A DNA stretch of 64,000 nucleotides from Sorex araneus (lineage: Eukaryota > Chordata > Mammalia > Eulipotyphla > Soricidae), in NCBI RefSeq assembly GCF_027595985.1, contig NC_073304.1, positions 215,542,500 to 215,606,499 on the forward strand, given 5' to 3'. Below are positions 1-11,246 of the stretch, one piece after another. How positions within the stretch are numbered: position 1 is the stretch's first letter; every line of letters begins with the position of its first letter. The notes below the pieces were generated by a model that was not told the DNA's origin, ran no database searches, and was given only the letters and a program-made list of their open reading frames with translations. The translations under genes and the position numbers were made by a program.

Positions 1-1379
1 TGATGGCCTTGGAGGGAAAGCACACCCCGTGGAGCCAAGGCCACACTCCAGACCACATTCACTTTTCCCTTCTCGACACCTCACCTCTATAAGTACAACT
101 CTTCCTAACCCAGTCCAGGCCCCGAGGGCCCACGTGACTTACTGTCTCCACAGTCCACATACAGTCACTTCCTCACTCACATCGGTTGTCTCTGTAGATT
201 CCACTGAAGGCTGTTCTCAGGAACAGCTGAAGGTTTGTTTTTTTGTTTTGTTTTGTTTTTCTTTCTCCCTCCTAAGGTTTATGTTCTTTGGCTGGAGCTA
301 CAGGCCTTTTGTCTTGGGTCAGAGTGTCCCGCCTCCTCCACACTTACCAGGGGGGTTTCCCGAGAAACCTAAAATGGAATCACAAGAGCAACAAAGTAAG
401 ATTTCACCACTTTCTCATTACCAACAAGGCAGAAGGCAGAATATATTTTTAAAAAACATTTTTACGTAAGGAAAAATAACTATACTACCTCCCCCACCAA
501 AAAAGGCCTATTATTTATTTAATATATATATATATATATATGAGCGGACAGTCCTTACCAAAGAAGTAAACAACTGACATTTGTAACTCCCTACAAGGTA
601 GCTTATTTTTATTAAGATCATAATACCCAGGGCATCTAAAATATTTCCATGCTGTCTGATTTACCAACCCTCCCCCAGCCCATACACACACACACTACCC
701 AGTTTCTATTTTTAGCGTGAGAAGTTCCTATCTATCCCATCTTAAAGTAAAGTAGCTGGTTTCCCATCTCTCAGGAGAAAACTGCCTCGTCCCTTCCAGT
801 TCTAGAAGGGAGGGATTGTTAGTGGGTGAGAATGTAAAAAAACAAGCTGGGGCCACCCCTTCGCTGCAAAGAATGCCTTTTGTCCTCCCAACATAGAACT
901 CTCCGTATTTCCCTTGTCCTAACCAATGGCACACGGAAAGTGGGGAAGGGTATTAGAGGGCTGGAGCATGGGAGGGGAGTGGGGGGGGGGGGCGTGAGGC
1001 AGAAGAATCCTCTAGAATTTGCATAGGCAGGTTTTGGTTTCATTCATTTGACCTTCGGAGCCTCAGCAAGCTGGAGAGAGCCAAATGTTCGACCCAGAGA
1101 GCCAGGTGGGGCGAGGGGAAATCTGCCTTGCTTTCAGTTTCGTGACTCTCCTCTTCAGCGGCCGCTCACCTCAAACGCCCGGCCTCGGTCCTCTCCCCCC
1201 GACCGCTGTCACCCACCCACCCACTGCACCCTGAAGGGACACACACACATATATATATACGGAGTACACCCAGGGGGGACCCCCTAATTCCTGACACGAG
1301 CCCTGCGTGCCCCGGCAACTCCGTGACCAACACCTCCCAAGAGCTACTCAAGTTCGTGGAACCGGCCACGGGCTCCGAG
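1..1379. other. Non-coding flank, possible NFE2L1 intron 1 and exon 1 edge
   Basis: No reading frame here resembles a known protein. If the CpG-rich promoter to the right belongs to NFE2L1 transcribed leftward, this would be its first intron and the end of a non-coding first exon. A minus-strand splice-donor-like site (AGGTGAGC) lies at 1164-1171. The segment also holds a short AT microsatellite and a poly-G run near 980-992. The assignment is an inference from human gene order only. Confidence 0.35.
522..541. repeat. (AT)n microsatellite
   Basis: Perfect alternating AT run of 20 bases, preceded by an A/T-rich stretch. Confidence 0.9.
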
Positions 1380-2270
1380 CGATCCGGTAAGGCCAGAAGC
1401 CTCCCGCCCCGCCCCAGGTACCCGAGTCCGACTGGGACCAAGTCGCCATGCCCGCTCTCGGCGCCTCGGCTGCTAGCCTTCTGGGGCGACAGCGAACAAG
1501 TGCTACCTCCCCGGCCTTGACCCACCCTTTCGGCCCAGCCCCACCCCGCCCTCCGTCCCCGTGGCCCCACCCCACTCCCAAGCCCGGCCTAACACCACGC
1601 CTTCCCGGGGCCCTCGGCCCTCCCCGGCCCAACCCAGCCCCGAGCCGGCTTCCCGGCGGCCTCGCAGCCCCTCCCTGCCCGCCGCGGGGCCCAGCCCCGA
1701 CGCGAATCCCGCTCGGCCGCCCGCTCCCGCCTCCTGGCCCTCGGCTCCACCCCGCCACCCCTCACCCCCGCGGGCCTCGGCCCCGCAGCGCGGCGCCCCT
1801 CCCCGTCAGGGATAGGAATGTGCCTGATACCCGCGGCTGAGTTTGGCGTCCGCCGCTGCCGCCACAGCAGGCCCTCAGCCCGAGTCCCGGCCTTGCCGCC
1901 GCCACCGCCGGCCGGCCTAGAGCGCCCCAGCCTCCGCTTCCCTCCCCGCCCCCTCCTCCCACCTCACTCGGAAGCCCGCCCTGTGCGGCCTCCCCAGGAA
2001 CACATTTCTCCAATCAACGACTCAGGATTGTCATCGACGCCGGATGTTGCTTTGACTGACGGCTGAGAGAACCCAATGGTTAACTACGTCTCCTCCTCCC
2101 TCTCCGGAGTTCCCGAGATTGACGTGATCTATCGCCCAATGGTTGTGTAGCCCCGCCCCGCGGCCTGGGCCCACCAATAAGCGGAGCGAAGGCCCTATCG
2201 CCCAGCATTCTGGACCTCTCCGCCTTTCCCCAGCCGTTCGCGGTATTGCTGGTTGGGCGCGGAGCAGAGT
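1380..2270 (-). promoter_or_regulatory. NFE2L1: CpG island, probable NFE2L1 promoter
   Basis: A strongly GC- and CpG-rich block with GC boxes, bounded on the right by several CCAAT boxes. In human and mouse the gene divergent from COPZ2 is NFE2L1 (an ER-anchored CNC-bZIP transcription factor), whose transcription starts about 10 kb upstream of COPZ2. This island lies about 12.5 kb upstream of the COPZ2 start codon, which fits. The CCAAT boxes to the right and the GC-rich, probably untranslated sequence to the left favour leftward transcription. No NFE2L1 coding sequence is in the window, so the gene name rests on synteny. Confidence 0.55.
2010..2178. promoter_or_regulatory. Cluster of four CCAAT boxes
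   Basis: CCAAT pentamers, all in the same orientation, lie at 2010-2014, 2073-2077, 2136-2140 and 2174-2178. The first three are spaced exactly 63 bp apart. A CRE-like TGACGTGA occurs at 2120-2127. NF-Y binding to CCAAT boxes of CpG promoters is well established; occupancy here is inferred. Confidence 0.6.
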
Positions 2271-2454
2271 GTGTCCAGTGCTGGTTTTCGGCTAGAGGAT
2301 AGAGGCATAAGGCAAGGGGTGGGACACGCTTTCGCCGTCGGAACGCGGAACAGCCCCCTCCCTCAGGATTCCCACGGTGACTTGCAAAAGTCCAGTAAGA
2401 CCCTAAAGGGCCGAGGCGCGACCCGGAGCATGTGTTTCATTTCATGGTGACGCT

Positions 2455-2510
2455 CGAGCTGCCATCTTGGATGCTGGTAGCGGAAACGAGTATAGCAACT
2501 TCCGCCTCGT
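2455..2510. promoter_or_regulatory. YY1-like and ETS-like sites
   Basis: GCCATCTTGG at 2461-2470 is the reverse complement of the YY1 core (CCAAGATGGC). It is followed by GCGGAAAC and by ACTTCCG, which are ETS-like. YY1 sites of this kind usually sit just downstream of the start and read AAGATGGC on the sense strand, which would suit a leftward start slightly to the right of 2470. Confidence 0.45.
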
Positions 2511-2519
2511 GCTGGTCTG

Positions 2520-3425
2520 GCGCAGCGAGTCTGCGACGGTTTAACCAGGTGTCCTGACGAAGTTCACGCCTCAGGAGCACCTTCCTGACGGGTATTCCGT
2601 TTGCGAGATGTGGCGTTATTCGCGATTTTTGTCCAGATCATGCACACTTAAGAGTTCTCTCTCTGCTCTCACCCAGCCCTACTCCCCAGCTTGCCGTTCA
2701 GGAGCCTAATATAGCTTTGTGACTTTAGAATATAGCTTTGTGACTTTGAAATATTAAACTCCACATTACTTAGGAACCTGTTCAGCTTGCCCATTCTGAG
2801 GCCCAGAACAGCCATTCTGATTCACTTATCCAAGGGTGGCATCCTGATAACCTGGTTATTAAACAAACTAGGTCAGTTCATGCAGCTGGTCACCAGACCT
2901 CATGTAGACAAGCAATGAATTTTGAAGTCCAGGGTTCCCAGCTGCAGAGCAAAGGGCATCCACTCAAATTCTTGGAAGAAAAGAGCTAGGTCAAAGCTAG
3001 TGTTAGGTCACTAGATAACTTCAAATCAGCCTTGTTGGAAAATGTGGTTGGAGGCCGCATTTTGGGATAGTTCAGAAATTATTAAGCTCTTTCACATAAT
3101 GTACACAAGCACCAGCTCATTGTATCCCTGCAAAACTACAGAGCTAGGATCCTTTTCAAAGACTGCTTGAGAGAACACATCTTACTCGTTTTGCCATTTG
3201 TCTTCCAGAAAATGCTAGAATTAACTCGTAAAAGGACTAGAATTTTGTCCATTAACTCTTGAGTCTTCGAAACCTAGGATGGTGCCTGAAACTTAGACAC
3301 TCATTAGAGGCTGAATAATTAAAGGGGAACTCATCTGCAGACAAGCCTGTTATTAGGGTTCTTGTTAAAAGAAGAAAATAATAGTTGGGGGAGATCTGGT
3401 TTTGAAGAATATATTAATGAGGAAG
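2520..3425. other. Unique intergenic sequence
   Basis: No gene, SINE or CpG cluster is evident. A small tandem duplication of about 19 bp (ATATAGCTTTGTGACTTT) occurs at about 2710-2747. Confidence 0.6.
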
Positions 3426-3600
3426 GGACTGGAGCGACAGTACAGCTGGTAGGGCATTTGCCTTGTACGCAGCTGACCTGGGTTCGATTCCCAGCATCCC
3501 AAATGGTCTCCCAAGCACTGCCAGGAGTAATCTTGAGTGCAAAGCCAGGAGCAACCCCTGTGCATTGCCGGGTGTGACACAAAAAGCAGAAAAAAAATTA
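3426..3600 (+). mobile_element. tRNA-derived SOR-type SINE
   Basis: Near full-length copy: tRNA-like head, B box GGTTCGATTCC, CAGCATCCC junction, body ending in GTGTGACACAAAAAGC and an A-rich tail. Confidence 0.93.
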
Positions 3601-3685
3601 TATTACTGAGGAAATGAGATCACTCCGTTCCTGAATTAATCATAAAGGTAAATAATGCTATCTTATTAGAAAGGAGGAGAAGGCT

Positions 3686-4062
3686 TGGAGAGAGAGAGTA
3701 CAGTGGATAGAGCAGCTGACCCAATTAAACCTTTCCTGCAGCTGACCCAATTAAATCCCCACACCCTGTATGGTTCCCCCAAGCACAGAGCCAGGAGTAA
3801 TCCCTGAATATGGCCAGTTGTGGCCCAAAAATAAAAATAAAAAAATAAAGGAGAAATAGAAAAAGAAGTGTAATTATTTACTAAATATAGACCAAGAGAG
3901 ACGCAGAGATAGTACAGGGGTTAAGTGGCTGGCCTTGCATGCTGCAGACCCTGAATCTCTGGCACTATGTGAGGCTCTCTTCACCCAGTAGACAACCCCC
4001 AAATACAGAACCCAGAGCAGGAGTTGCCCTCAGTACTGTACTGTTGGGTGTGTCTCACCCCA
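3686..4062 (+). mobile_element. Two diverged SINE copies in tandem
   Basis: Copies at about 3686-3850 and 3894-4062. Both keep the GAGCCAGGAGTAA-type body motif in eroded form; the first has a repeated CAGCTGACCCAATTAAA in its head. Confidence 0.75.
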
Positions 4063-4260
4063 TATATACAATTACATATACACATATATAACCATATACA
4101 CAAATATAAAGAACATGAATATATAACACACACTATATATATGGATACATATGTATACATACATATATATGCTATATATATGTACACACACTAAGGGAGA
4201 AGGTAGCAGGATGTGAACAAAATGTATATATATATATATCTTTATGAGTGTATAAAAGTA
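4060..4260. repeat. AT-rich (ATATAC)-type simple repeat
   Basis: Imperfect alternation of TATATA, ATACAT and ACACAC blocks with no coding potential. It probably grew from the tail of the preceding SINE. Confidence 0.8.
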
Positions 4261-4261
4261 T

Positions 4262-4391
4262 ATATCTTGCATGTGAACTCCTGGGTCCAGTCCCCAGCAC
4301 TACATGCCACCCCATTTAGATCCAGCACTGCTAGGAGTAGCTCTGAGTGCCAGAGTACTATTTGGTATGGCCCTCTACAATGAAAAAAAAA
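4262..4391 (+). mobile_element. Truncated old SINE
   Basis: Keeps the TTGCATG...CCAGCAC segment, AGGAGTAGCTCTGAGTG and a poly(A) tail; the 5' head is lost. Confidence 0.65.
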
Positions 4392-4867
4392 TATCCCACA
4401 TGAGGATTGAGAAATACTTAAAAACATAGAACTGAAAGATACCAACTCTAGACTAACTCTACAGGGCTTAACTACAAGCCTATTTTGAGCATGCAGAGGA
4501 GATTGTAAACTGGAATAGTCATTTTGTTTGACACAGCAAATACAGGACAATTTTAAACCTTGACACAGTTTCTAAAAAAATCAGCTGGGCAATCCTTTAT
4601 CTATGGAGAGTCAGGAGACCTTGGCGCTAATAAAATGGAGCATTTTTGGACAAGTCCATAACCGAGTTTTTTTTTTGATGGGCACTGCAGGCTGCCGGGT
4701 GCCTGGGGTAGAAATAAAATCATATAGTATATAGAAGACTGCCATTAAAAATAAAACAAAGAGTCATAGAAATGAAATAATAACTCTAGATTGAAAGACT
4801 ACACAGGAAAGATAACATTTGACACTGTTACATGGCTTTGCTACATTATTTTGTGGGGGATTTATTT

Positions 4868-5039
4868 TCTTTTGTTTTGAGATCACACCCAACAGTGCTT
4901 AAGACTTATTCCTGGCTCTGTGCTCAGGAATCACGCCTGGTAGGGCTCTAGGGACCATATAGTGTCCTCGGGATGGAATCTAAGCTGGCTATAGGTAAGG
5001 CAAGCACCCTACCTGGTGTGTTAGCGCTCTAGCTCTGCT
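4868..5039 (-). mobile_element. Diverged SINE
   Basis: Antisense copy: T-rich start, ATCACACCCAACAGTGCT, then CTCAGGAATCAC, ending in GCTCTAGCTC. Confidence 0.75.
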
Positions 5040-5289
5040 ACATTACTTTGAGGCCTAAATTAATTGGGTGACTTATCTAAATGACCCATGAGTACTTGAG
5101 AGAGCACTCTTACTCATCTTTTCCTTTCCCTTCTCGCCAGTGTCTCTGGTGCAAAGGGATCAGCAGGCACGGAGTGCAGGCAGGGCTGCTTGTTAATCCT
5201 CAGAGAAGACATGGGAAAGAGGAACCTTAGAGAAGATGGCCTAGAGGCACAGTGTGGAGAAAACTTTGGGAGTTTTGTTTGAGGAGATA

Positions 5290-5758
5290 CTTGGGGACCA
5301 TTCCCAGTGGTATTTAGGGCTTTCTTCTGGCTCTATGTTCAAGGATCACTCCTGGCCGTGCTCAGAGGACCAGAGATCCAACTGGGGTCAGCCTTATGCA
5401 AGACAAGCTCCTTAACTTCTCTTTTTTTTTTTTGGCTTTTTTTTGGGGGGGTAGCACCCAGCAATGCTCAGGGGTTATTCTGCCAGTGCTCAGGGGACCC
5501 TATGGGATGCTGGGGATCAAATCCAGGTCGGCCTTGTGCAAGGCAAATGCCTTCTTCACTATACTATTGCTCCGACCCATAAAAAATTTTTTTTTCCTTT
5601 TTGGGTCACACCCGTGATGCTCAGGGGTTATTCGTGGCTCTGCACTCAGGAATTACTTCTGGCAGTGCTCAGGGGGCATATGGGATGCTGGGAATCGAAC
5701 CCAGGTTGGCCACGAGCAAGGCAAACACCCTACCCGCTGTGCTATCGCTCCAGCTCCC
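5290..5758 (-). mobile_element. Three antisense SINEs in tandem
   Basis: A partial copy (5290-5420), a copy at 5421-5580 and a well preserved copy at 5585-5758 (GGGTCACACCC to CGCTCCAGCTCC). Each of the last two begins with its poly(T). Confidence 0.88.
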
Positions 5759-5814
5759 CGACCCCTTTAAATCTTGCTTTTTCTGCACTGTTGTGTTATA
5801 TCCTTTTGCCTCCC

Positions 5815-6035
5815 ACAGCGGGTAGGGCGTTTGCCTTGAACGTGGCTGACCCGGGATTGATTCCTCCATCCCTCTCAGAGAGCCTGGCAAACTACCCGTG
5901 GCATATTCAATATGCCAAAAACAGTAACAACAAGTCTCACAATGGAGATGTTACTGGTGCCTACTGGTGTCTGCTCGAGCAAATCGATGAGCAACGGGAT
6001 GACAGTGATACAGTGATACAGATAGTGGAAAAGAG
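5815..6035 (+). mobile_element. Composite SINE with non-poly(A) 3' end
   Basis: A tRNA-like head (CAGCGGGTAGGGCGTTTGCC) is joined after about 65 bp to a body unrelated to the common SINE: GAGAGCCTGGCAAACTACCC, then GGCATATTCAATATGCC. It ends in GATGACAGTGATACAGTGAT repeats instead of poly(A). Related antisense copies lie at 31330-31577 and 41935-42204. Confidence 0.85.
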
Positions 6036-6128
6036 AAGGAGAACTGTGTTACTAGTTTTAGGTATGGTGAGGGGTAGTTAGAAAAAGTGTCTGACTTAAC
6101 ATTGCACGAAGGTAGGAAGAAAAAAAAG

Positions 6129-6300
6129 AGAGGGTAGACAGAGAGACAGTACATCAGATAGTGTTTGCCTTGCATCCAGTTGACCCAGACTCAGTCCCTA
6201 GCACCACATATGGTCCCCTGCATCCCACTGCAAGTGATCACTGAGCACAGAGCCAAGTGTAAGTTCCTAAGCACAGCTGGATGTAGTCCCAAAGAAAGCA
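6129..6300 (+). mobile_element. Diverged SINE
   Basis: TTTGCCTTGCATCCAG head, CACATATGGTCCCCTG junction and a GAGCCAAGTGTAA body. Confidence 0.75.
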
Positions 6301-6823
6301 AAGCCAAGCTGGCCTGTTGCAAGTGGTCCTGTCTTAGCAGGGTGTGGATGGCACATAGAACACTTCTTATTTCAGGCCAAGATGTGGAGACTGAAAGCTG
6401 CCTTCCACGCTGAGGCTCCAGGTCAAGTCTGAACCAGTGCAAACTGTCTCAGAACCCACTGTTTTAACCTATAAAATCCAGGGCGTGTCCTCCTTCGCCT
6501 CTTGCCTTCTTTGACTCGCCACTCCACCCCCACCCCCAATCCTGTTGCTGAAGACAGCTGTTAATAGGACAGTCACTGGGGAAACAAAAGAAAGTCCCAT
6601 GCTGATGATGTGTCATCAGTCCTAGTGTCACCATTAAATCAGACTGAGACCGTTGGAAAAAGTGAGCGCAAGGACTCACTCCCTAAGGGAGAGGCTGAGA
6701 ACCATCAGGAAACCAGGCCTTGCTCAGGCAAGTCCAGGTGCTAGGGAAGAAAAAGCTGCAGGAAGCCAGACTTCAAATGCTCAGAGATTTGCAGTGATTT
6801 TTTTTTAAAAAAAAAGTCACCTG

Positions 6824-6975
6824 GGGCTGGGGAGATAGTACAGTGGGGTGGTTCGGGTATTTGACTTGCACAGAGTGGACAGAGTTTTGATCCCTGGCAT
6901 CCCAGGTCATCCCCAAAACACCAGGAGTAATTCCTGAGCATCAATTACTGGGTGTGGCCCAAAAACAAAGAGAAA
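6824..6975 (+). mobile_element. SINE
   Basis: Starts GGGGCTGGGGAGATAGTACAG and ends TGGGTGTGGCCCAAAAAC. Internally shortened relative to full length. Confidence 0.85.
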
Positions 6976-7212
6976 AAGAATTAACTAAATAGTAAAATCC
7001 TGACATTCCCTCTCCTTGTGTTCCCTGTGCTGCCCTGGTGTTCCCCTAGGAAAGGCACATCCTCCATTGAGCCCCAGAGCCACCCCAGAATGATATTTGC
7101 CAGGAAATTCTCAGAAGAGGGTTGTGGGAAACCTGACTGTCACTGGGACTCAGATTACTTCTAGAATAGCAAGAATTGTTTGGGGTTTTTTTTTCCCTAA
7201 GGGGAAACCCAG

Positions 7213-7390
7213 TCTTTTTTTTTTCTTTTTGGGTCACACCCAGCCATACTCAAGGGTTACTCCTAGCTCTGCACTCAGAAATCACTCCTGGCAGTGCTTG
7301 GGGGACGACCATATTGGATGCCAGGGATTGAACCTGGGTCGACTATGTATAATGCAAATGCCCTATTGCTGTACTATCGCTTTGGCTCCC
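7213..7390 (-). mobile_element. SINE
   Basis: Antisense copy from poly(T) and TTTTTGGGTCACACCC to CTATCGCTTTGGCTCCC. Flanking GGGAAACCCAGTCTT at 7201 and 7391 is its target-site duplication. Confidence 0.92.
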
Positions 7391-7875
7391 AGGGAAACCC
7401 AGTCTTAACGCTGTTCTGGTTGCCCATATTTGTCCTTTCCTTAAAAATGTTTTCAAATGTTTCAGATCTATATAAACAGTCCTCTCTCTCCAACTGTCCC
7501 CTTAATCCAGGGGAATGCAGTAGATGGCTGCCTAAGTTTTCCCAGCAGACCTTCTGAGAGTGTCTAGGATTACATCCTGTCCATACTAAAATGTTAGCAT
7601 GTTTTGCAAGGAAATCAATTAGTTTTGCCTGCTAATCTAAACATCTGGTCTCCTTTCTAATATGGCAAACATCATTAGCAAGCTTGTTATCATTAAACCA
7701 ACCAAGAGGTAGCGCACAAGGAAGAGGAGAGCCAGCATCTTCCCTGTGCTCCCTATCGTGACTGTCTCAAAAGCTTCTCAACCCGGTGGCACCCCGGATT
7801 CACCTGCGGCATGTATAAAAGAATTCCTCCCCAAGCCCCACTCCTCACCCCAGTCAGGGTTCCCCAGTCTCTCTC

Positions 7876-7988
<113 letters not shown>

Positions 7989-8009
7989 TCTTTTTTCTTT
8001 TCTTTTGCG

Positions 8010-8266
8010 TGTGTGTTGGGGGGAGGGCACACCCGATGTGCTAAGGGCTTACTCTGCGGGCTCAGGGGACTATATGGATGCTGGGAATTAAACCTGGGTC
8101 GACCACATACAAGGCAAGGACCCTGCCTGTTGTCCTTTCTCTCCAAAGTTTCTCCCTTTTGTTTGTTTTGGGGCTTGCTCCAGAGACCACGTGGTACTGG
8201 GTATCAGAGCTAGTGCTCCAGCATGCAAAGCATGCGCTCCTGTCCTTTGAGCCATTTCCCTGCCTC
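8010..8266 (-). mobile_element. Two old SINE copies
   Basis: Eroded antisense copies at about 8010-8143 and 8158-8266, recognised by GGGAATTAAACCTGGGTCGA and CACACCC-type ends. Confidence 0.6.
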
Positions 8267-9534
8267 CCCCACCCCCTTCAGATCCGTCTTATGTGAAGCC
8301 AGATTAGAGAATTAGAGACTAGAATCCAAGCTGGAGAAAAAAAGAACAACTGTGGTCATGCCTGAACACAGACACGAGTCATCTCCCCATTTTAGGAAGT
8401 AGTTGTTTAGAGTTGTAAAATGGTCTCTCCCTTGACCGACCCAAAGAGACCGCCTTATCGTTCAGTCATAGCTTGGTGTAGTATTCTTTGAGGCTGTGTT
8501 CAGCCAACCCGAACAGCTCACCACATCTAGTGTTGGGTTTATTCCTTCTGCCAAGCTCTCACTGTGGCCTGTCATAATCCATGAAGCGCTCCTGGCAGGT
8601 GGGACATGTGGGTGTCCAGACCCATCACTGGCTTCTCAAATCCGACTTACTCCTTGGACCTTCCCGAGCTAAGTGGAGGTATCTATAGTCATATGATTAA
8701 AAATCCAATTCTGGGTTGAAAGAAAGCCTCTTGTACTTGGGTAGACTGAACACAGGGGCCTGACCTCGTCCAGATTCTCTCTCCACCTCCTCTTGCGCCT
8801 TCTCCCAGAGAGAGCCAGGCGCGTTGAAGGATGGAGCTGGCCTGAGCCAGCTGCCTGGAGAGGCATCCTGCCCGCAGCGGCGTGTGGAAGCTGTAGCTCT
8901 CTCTGCAGAGGACGCCAAAAGCACACCCATCCACGCCTCACATTCCACACACCTCCCCCTCTTGACATTATAGCAGGAAGGATGGAGAGAGGCTGTTACC
9001 CAAGGGAGCTGTTTCTTCTTGTCACACAAGAACAGATGCCGAAATCCTAGGACAGACAGCTCTAAAATGCGGTGGCAGGAGGGTGAGTCAGAGGAAATGA
9101 AACGGTCTCACCTCCAAGATATACCAAGGCCTGGAGGGAGCCTATTTGAGTCACTCACCTCCCAGAGATTCCACAGCTCAGTGCTGTGTGTGCAGGACAG
9201 ATTCTCAGTCCAGCCACTGCATACACTCCAGCTGGTTAGAATCATGCACAGCCCCCTGAGGGAGCTCAGAGCAGGGAAACCTGAAGACTCCACTCCCCAG
9301 AGCTTGGACCTGCCCCCCTCACTCCAGCTCCAAGCCTTCAGCTGCCTTTGCAGGCTCCCAAGTGTGGCCAAGAGTTCCCAAGGCAATGCCCCAGATCGTG
9401 TGTACACTGAGCATCTCTGTGCGCACAGATCCCTATTAAAGGCCCATACCAGGATGGCAGGAGGGCGAAGAAAAGGAGTCCTAGGGTATCTGCAGAGGGA
9501 TTTTGGGAGAATCATCTTTAGGGAGAATCACTTC
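8267..9534. other. Unique intergenic sequence
   Basis: No supported gene. Frames of 80-215 codons pass through here but share no recognisable domain and lack gene-like context. Confidence 0.55.
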
Positions 9535-9537
9535 CTT

Positions 9538-9930
9538 GAAAAATTCAATTTGGGGGACCGGAGCAATAGCACAGCGGGTAGGGCTTTTGCCTTGCACGCG
9601 GCCGAACCGGGTTCGATCCCCAGCATCCCATATGGTCCCCCAAGCACTGCCAGGAGTAATTCCTGAGTGCAAAGCTAGGAGTAACCCCTGAGCTTCGCTG
9701 GGTGTGACCCAAAAAGCAAAAAAAAAGAAAAAAAGAAAAATTCAACTTGGGGCTGGAGTGATAGTACAGTGGGTAAGGAGTTTGCCTTGCATGCGGTCAA
9801 CCCAGGTTGCGATCTCCAGCATCAAATATGGTCCCCTGAGCACGCCAAAGGTAATTCTGGAGTGCAGAACCAGGAGTAACCCCTGAGCATCGACAGGAGT
9901 GAACCAAAAAGAAAAAAAAAAGAAAAGAAA
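9538..9930 (+). mobile_element. Two SINEs in series at one target
   Basis: First copy about 9555-9734, second about 9752-9930. The target AAAATTCAATTTGGG precedes the first (9538-9554), and a near-identical GAAAAATTCAACTTGGG (9735-9751) separates them, so the two inserted one after the other at the same place. Confidence 0.88.
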
Positions 9931-9949
9931 GGTTCAGTTTTTGACATAC

Positions 9950-10185
9950 ATGATAACCTTTCAGTATCTATATTGGAAACCATAATGCCTAAAAAGAGAG
10001 AAAGAGATAGAAGAGAGGAAAAGTGACTGACATAGAGTAGAGGCAGGGACTGAAGACATTGGTGGTGGGAAACGTACACTGGTGAAGTGGTGAAGGGATG
10101 GGTGTTGGAAACTTACATGACTGAAACTCGGTCATGAATAATTTTGTAACTGTGTATCTCACTGGATTCAATTCGAAAAATTCTT
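9950..10185 (+). mobile_element. LINE-like 3'-end element (short copy)
   Basis: Shares GGTGGTGGGAA, CACTGGTGAAG, GAAGGGATGGGTGTT and a TTTTGTAACTGTGTATCTCA tail with the elements at 22951 and 33600. No open reading frame is retained. Confidence 0.7.
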
Positions 10186-10245
10186 TTAAGTTCAACTTTT
10201 GAAATCTCTGAGTTCCTTTATTTGCCACATTAAGATATAAATAGA

Positions 10246-10553
10246 GGGTCGGAGTACAGTGCATAGTGGATTGCCTTGCACACAACATACCTGGTTCTAT
10301 CCTTAGCACCACATATGGTCCCCCAATCCCCACCTGGAGTGATCCCTGAGCAAGAAGCCCTGAATACCTCCAGGTGTGTCCCCAAAACAAAAAAAACTTA
10401 TGTAATGAGTTGCCACAGAGATATAGTATAGCGAGTAAGGCACTTACCTTACATGTATCTGACCTGGGTTCGATCCTTAGCACTACATATAGTCCCCCAG
10501 TCCCACCAGGAGTGATCCCTGAACTTAAAGCCCTGCTGGGGGTGGCTCCCCAG
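10246..10553 (+). mobile_element. Two diverged SINEs
   Basis: Copies at about 10246-10398 and 10412-10553, both with CACCAGGAGTGATCCCTGA-type bodies of the older subfamily. Confidence 0.75.
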
Positions 10554-11020
10554 TTTTTCAAAGATGTAAAAGATCTTAGCTATGATTACAATAGCAACAA
10601 AGAGGGTGGCCTCGCTGTTGAGGAGGATTTTGGAGTCTGTAAGCTTTCTCCCCTGGTCTTTCAATCCCAGATGCCAGGCTCCTCTCCAGTGTAGATGAGA
10701 ACATCTACTCCTCCCTCGCCTCCCCCAAGGAGCCACACTGCTCCCTAATCCCTCATCTTCCCAGGCCTACCTTCTAATTTCCACAAGCTGAATGCGCTCC
10801 CACTGTGGGTACCATATGCCAAACACAGACTACCAAATTCCCCTTGAGGCTTTTTATTGTCCTTGTAAATATGAGCTAAAAATGGACCAGTTCAGAGAAA
10901 TATTAAGGCACCAAAAGAATCAAATCAGTTACTGTTGTTTGGTACCAGGGAAGCAAACAAAGCATGCTCCTACCATGAGCTGTATTACTGGGCTCCAGAT
11001 GGGTACTGGGAGCAGGGATT
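10554..11020. other. Unique intergenic sequence
   Basis: No gene or repeat recognised. Confidence 0.5.
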
Positions 11021-11024
11021 GGGC

Positions 11025-11177
11025 CACCCTCATTGGTGCTTAAAGGGTATTCCTGGCTCTGTGCTCCGGAGGTAGCCCTAGAGGTACTCAAGTACCATAT
11101 AGGATACCAGGGATCAAACCCAGGTAGGCCGCGTGCAGGACAAACTCCCTACCCGCTGTACTATTGCTCTGGCCCCA
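11025..11177 (-). mobile_element. SINE
   Basis: Antisense copy lacking its poly(T) start; ends CTATTGCTCTGGCCCC. Confidence 0.8.
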
Positions 11178-11246
11178 CAGGTCACTCTTGGTGGTGTTCA
11201 GGGAACCATATTCTGGGAATCAAAACTTAGGTAAGAAGTCAGAGAG

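Noticed and set aside
5464-6081. 205-codon + frame
   Set aside because: It runs through antisense SINEs, whose translation (for example [15 protein letters not shown]) recurs in dozens of copies. Repeat-derived, not a gene.
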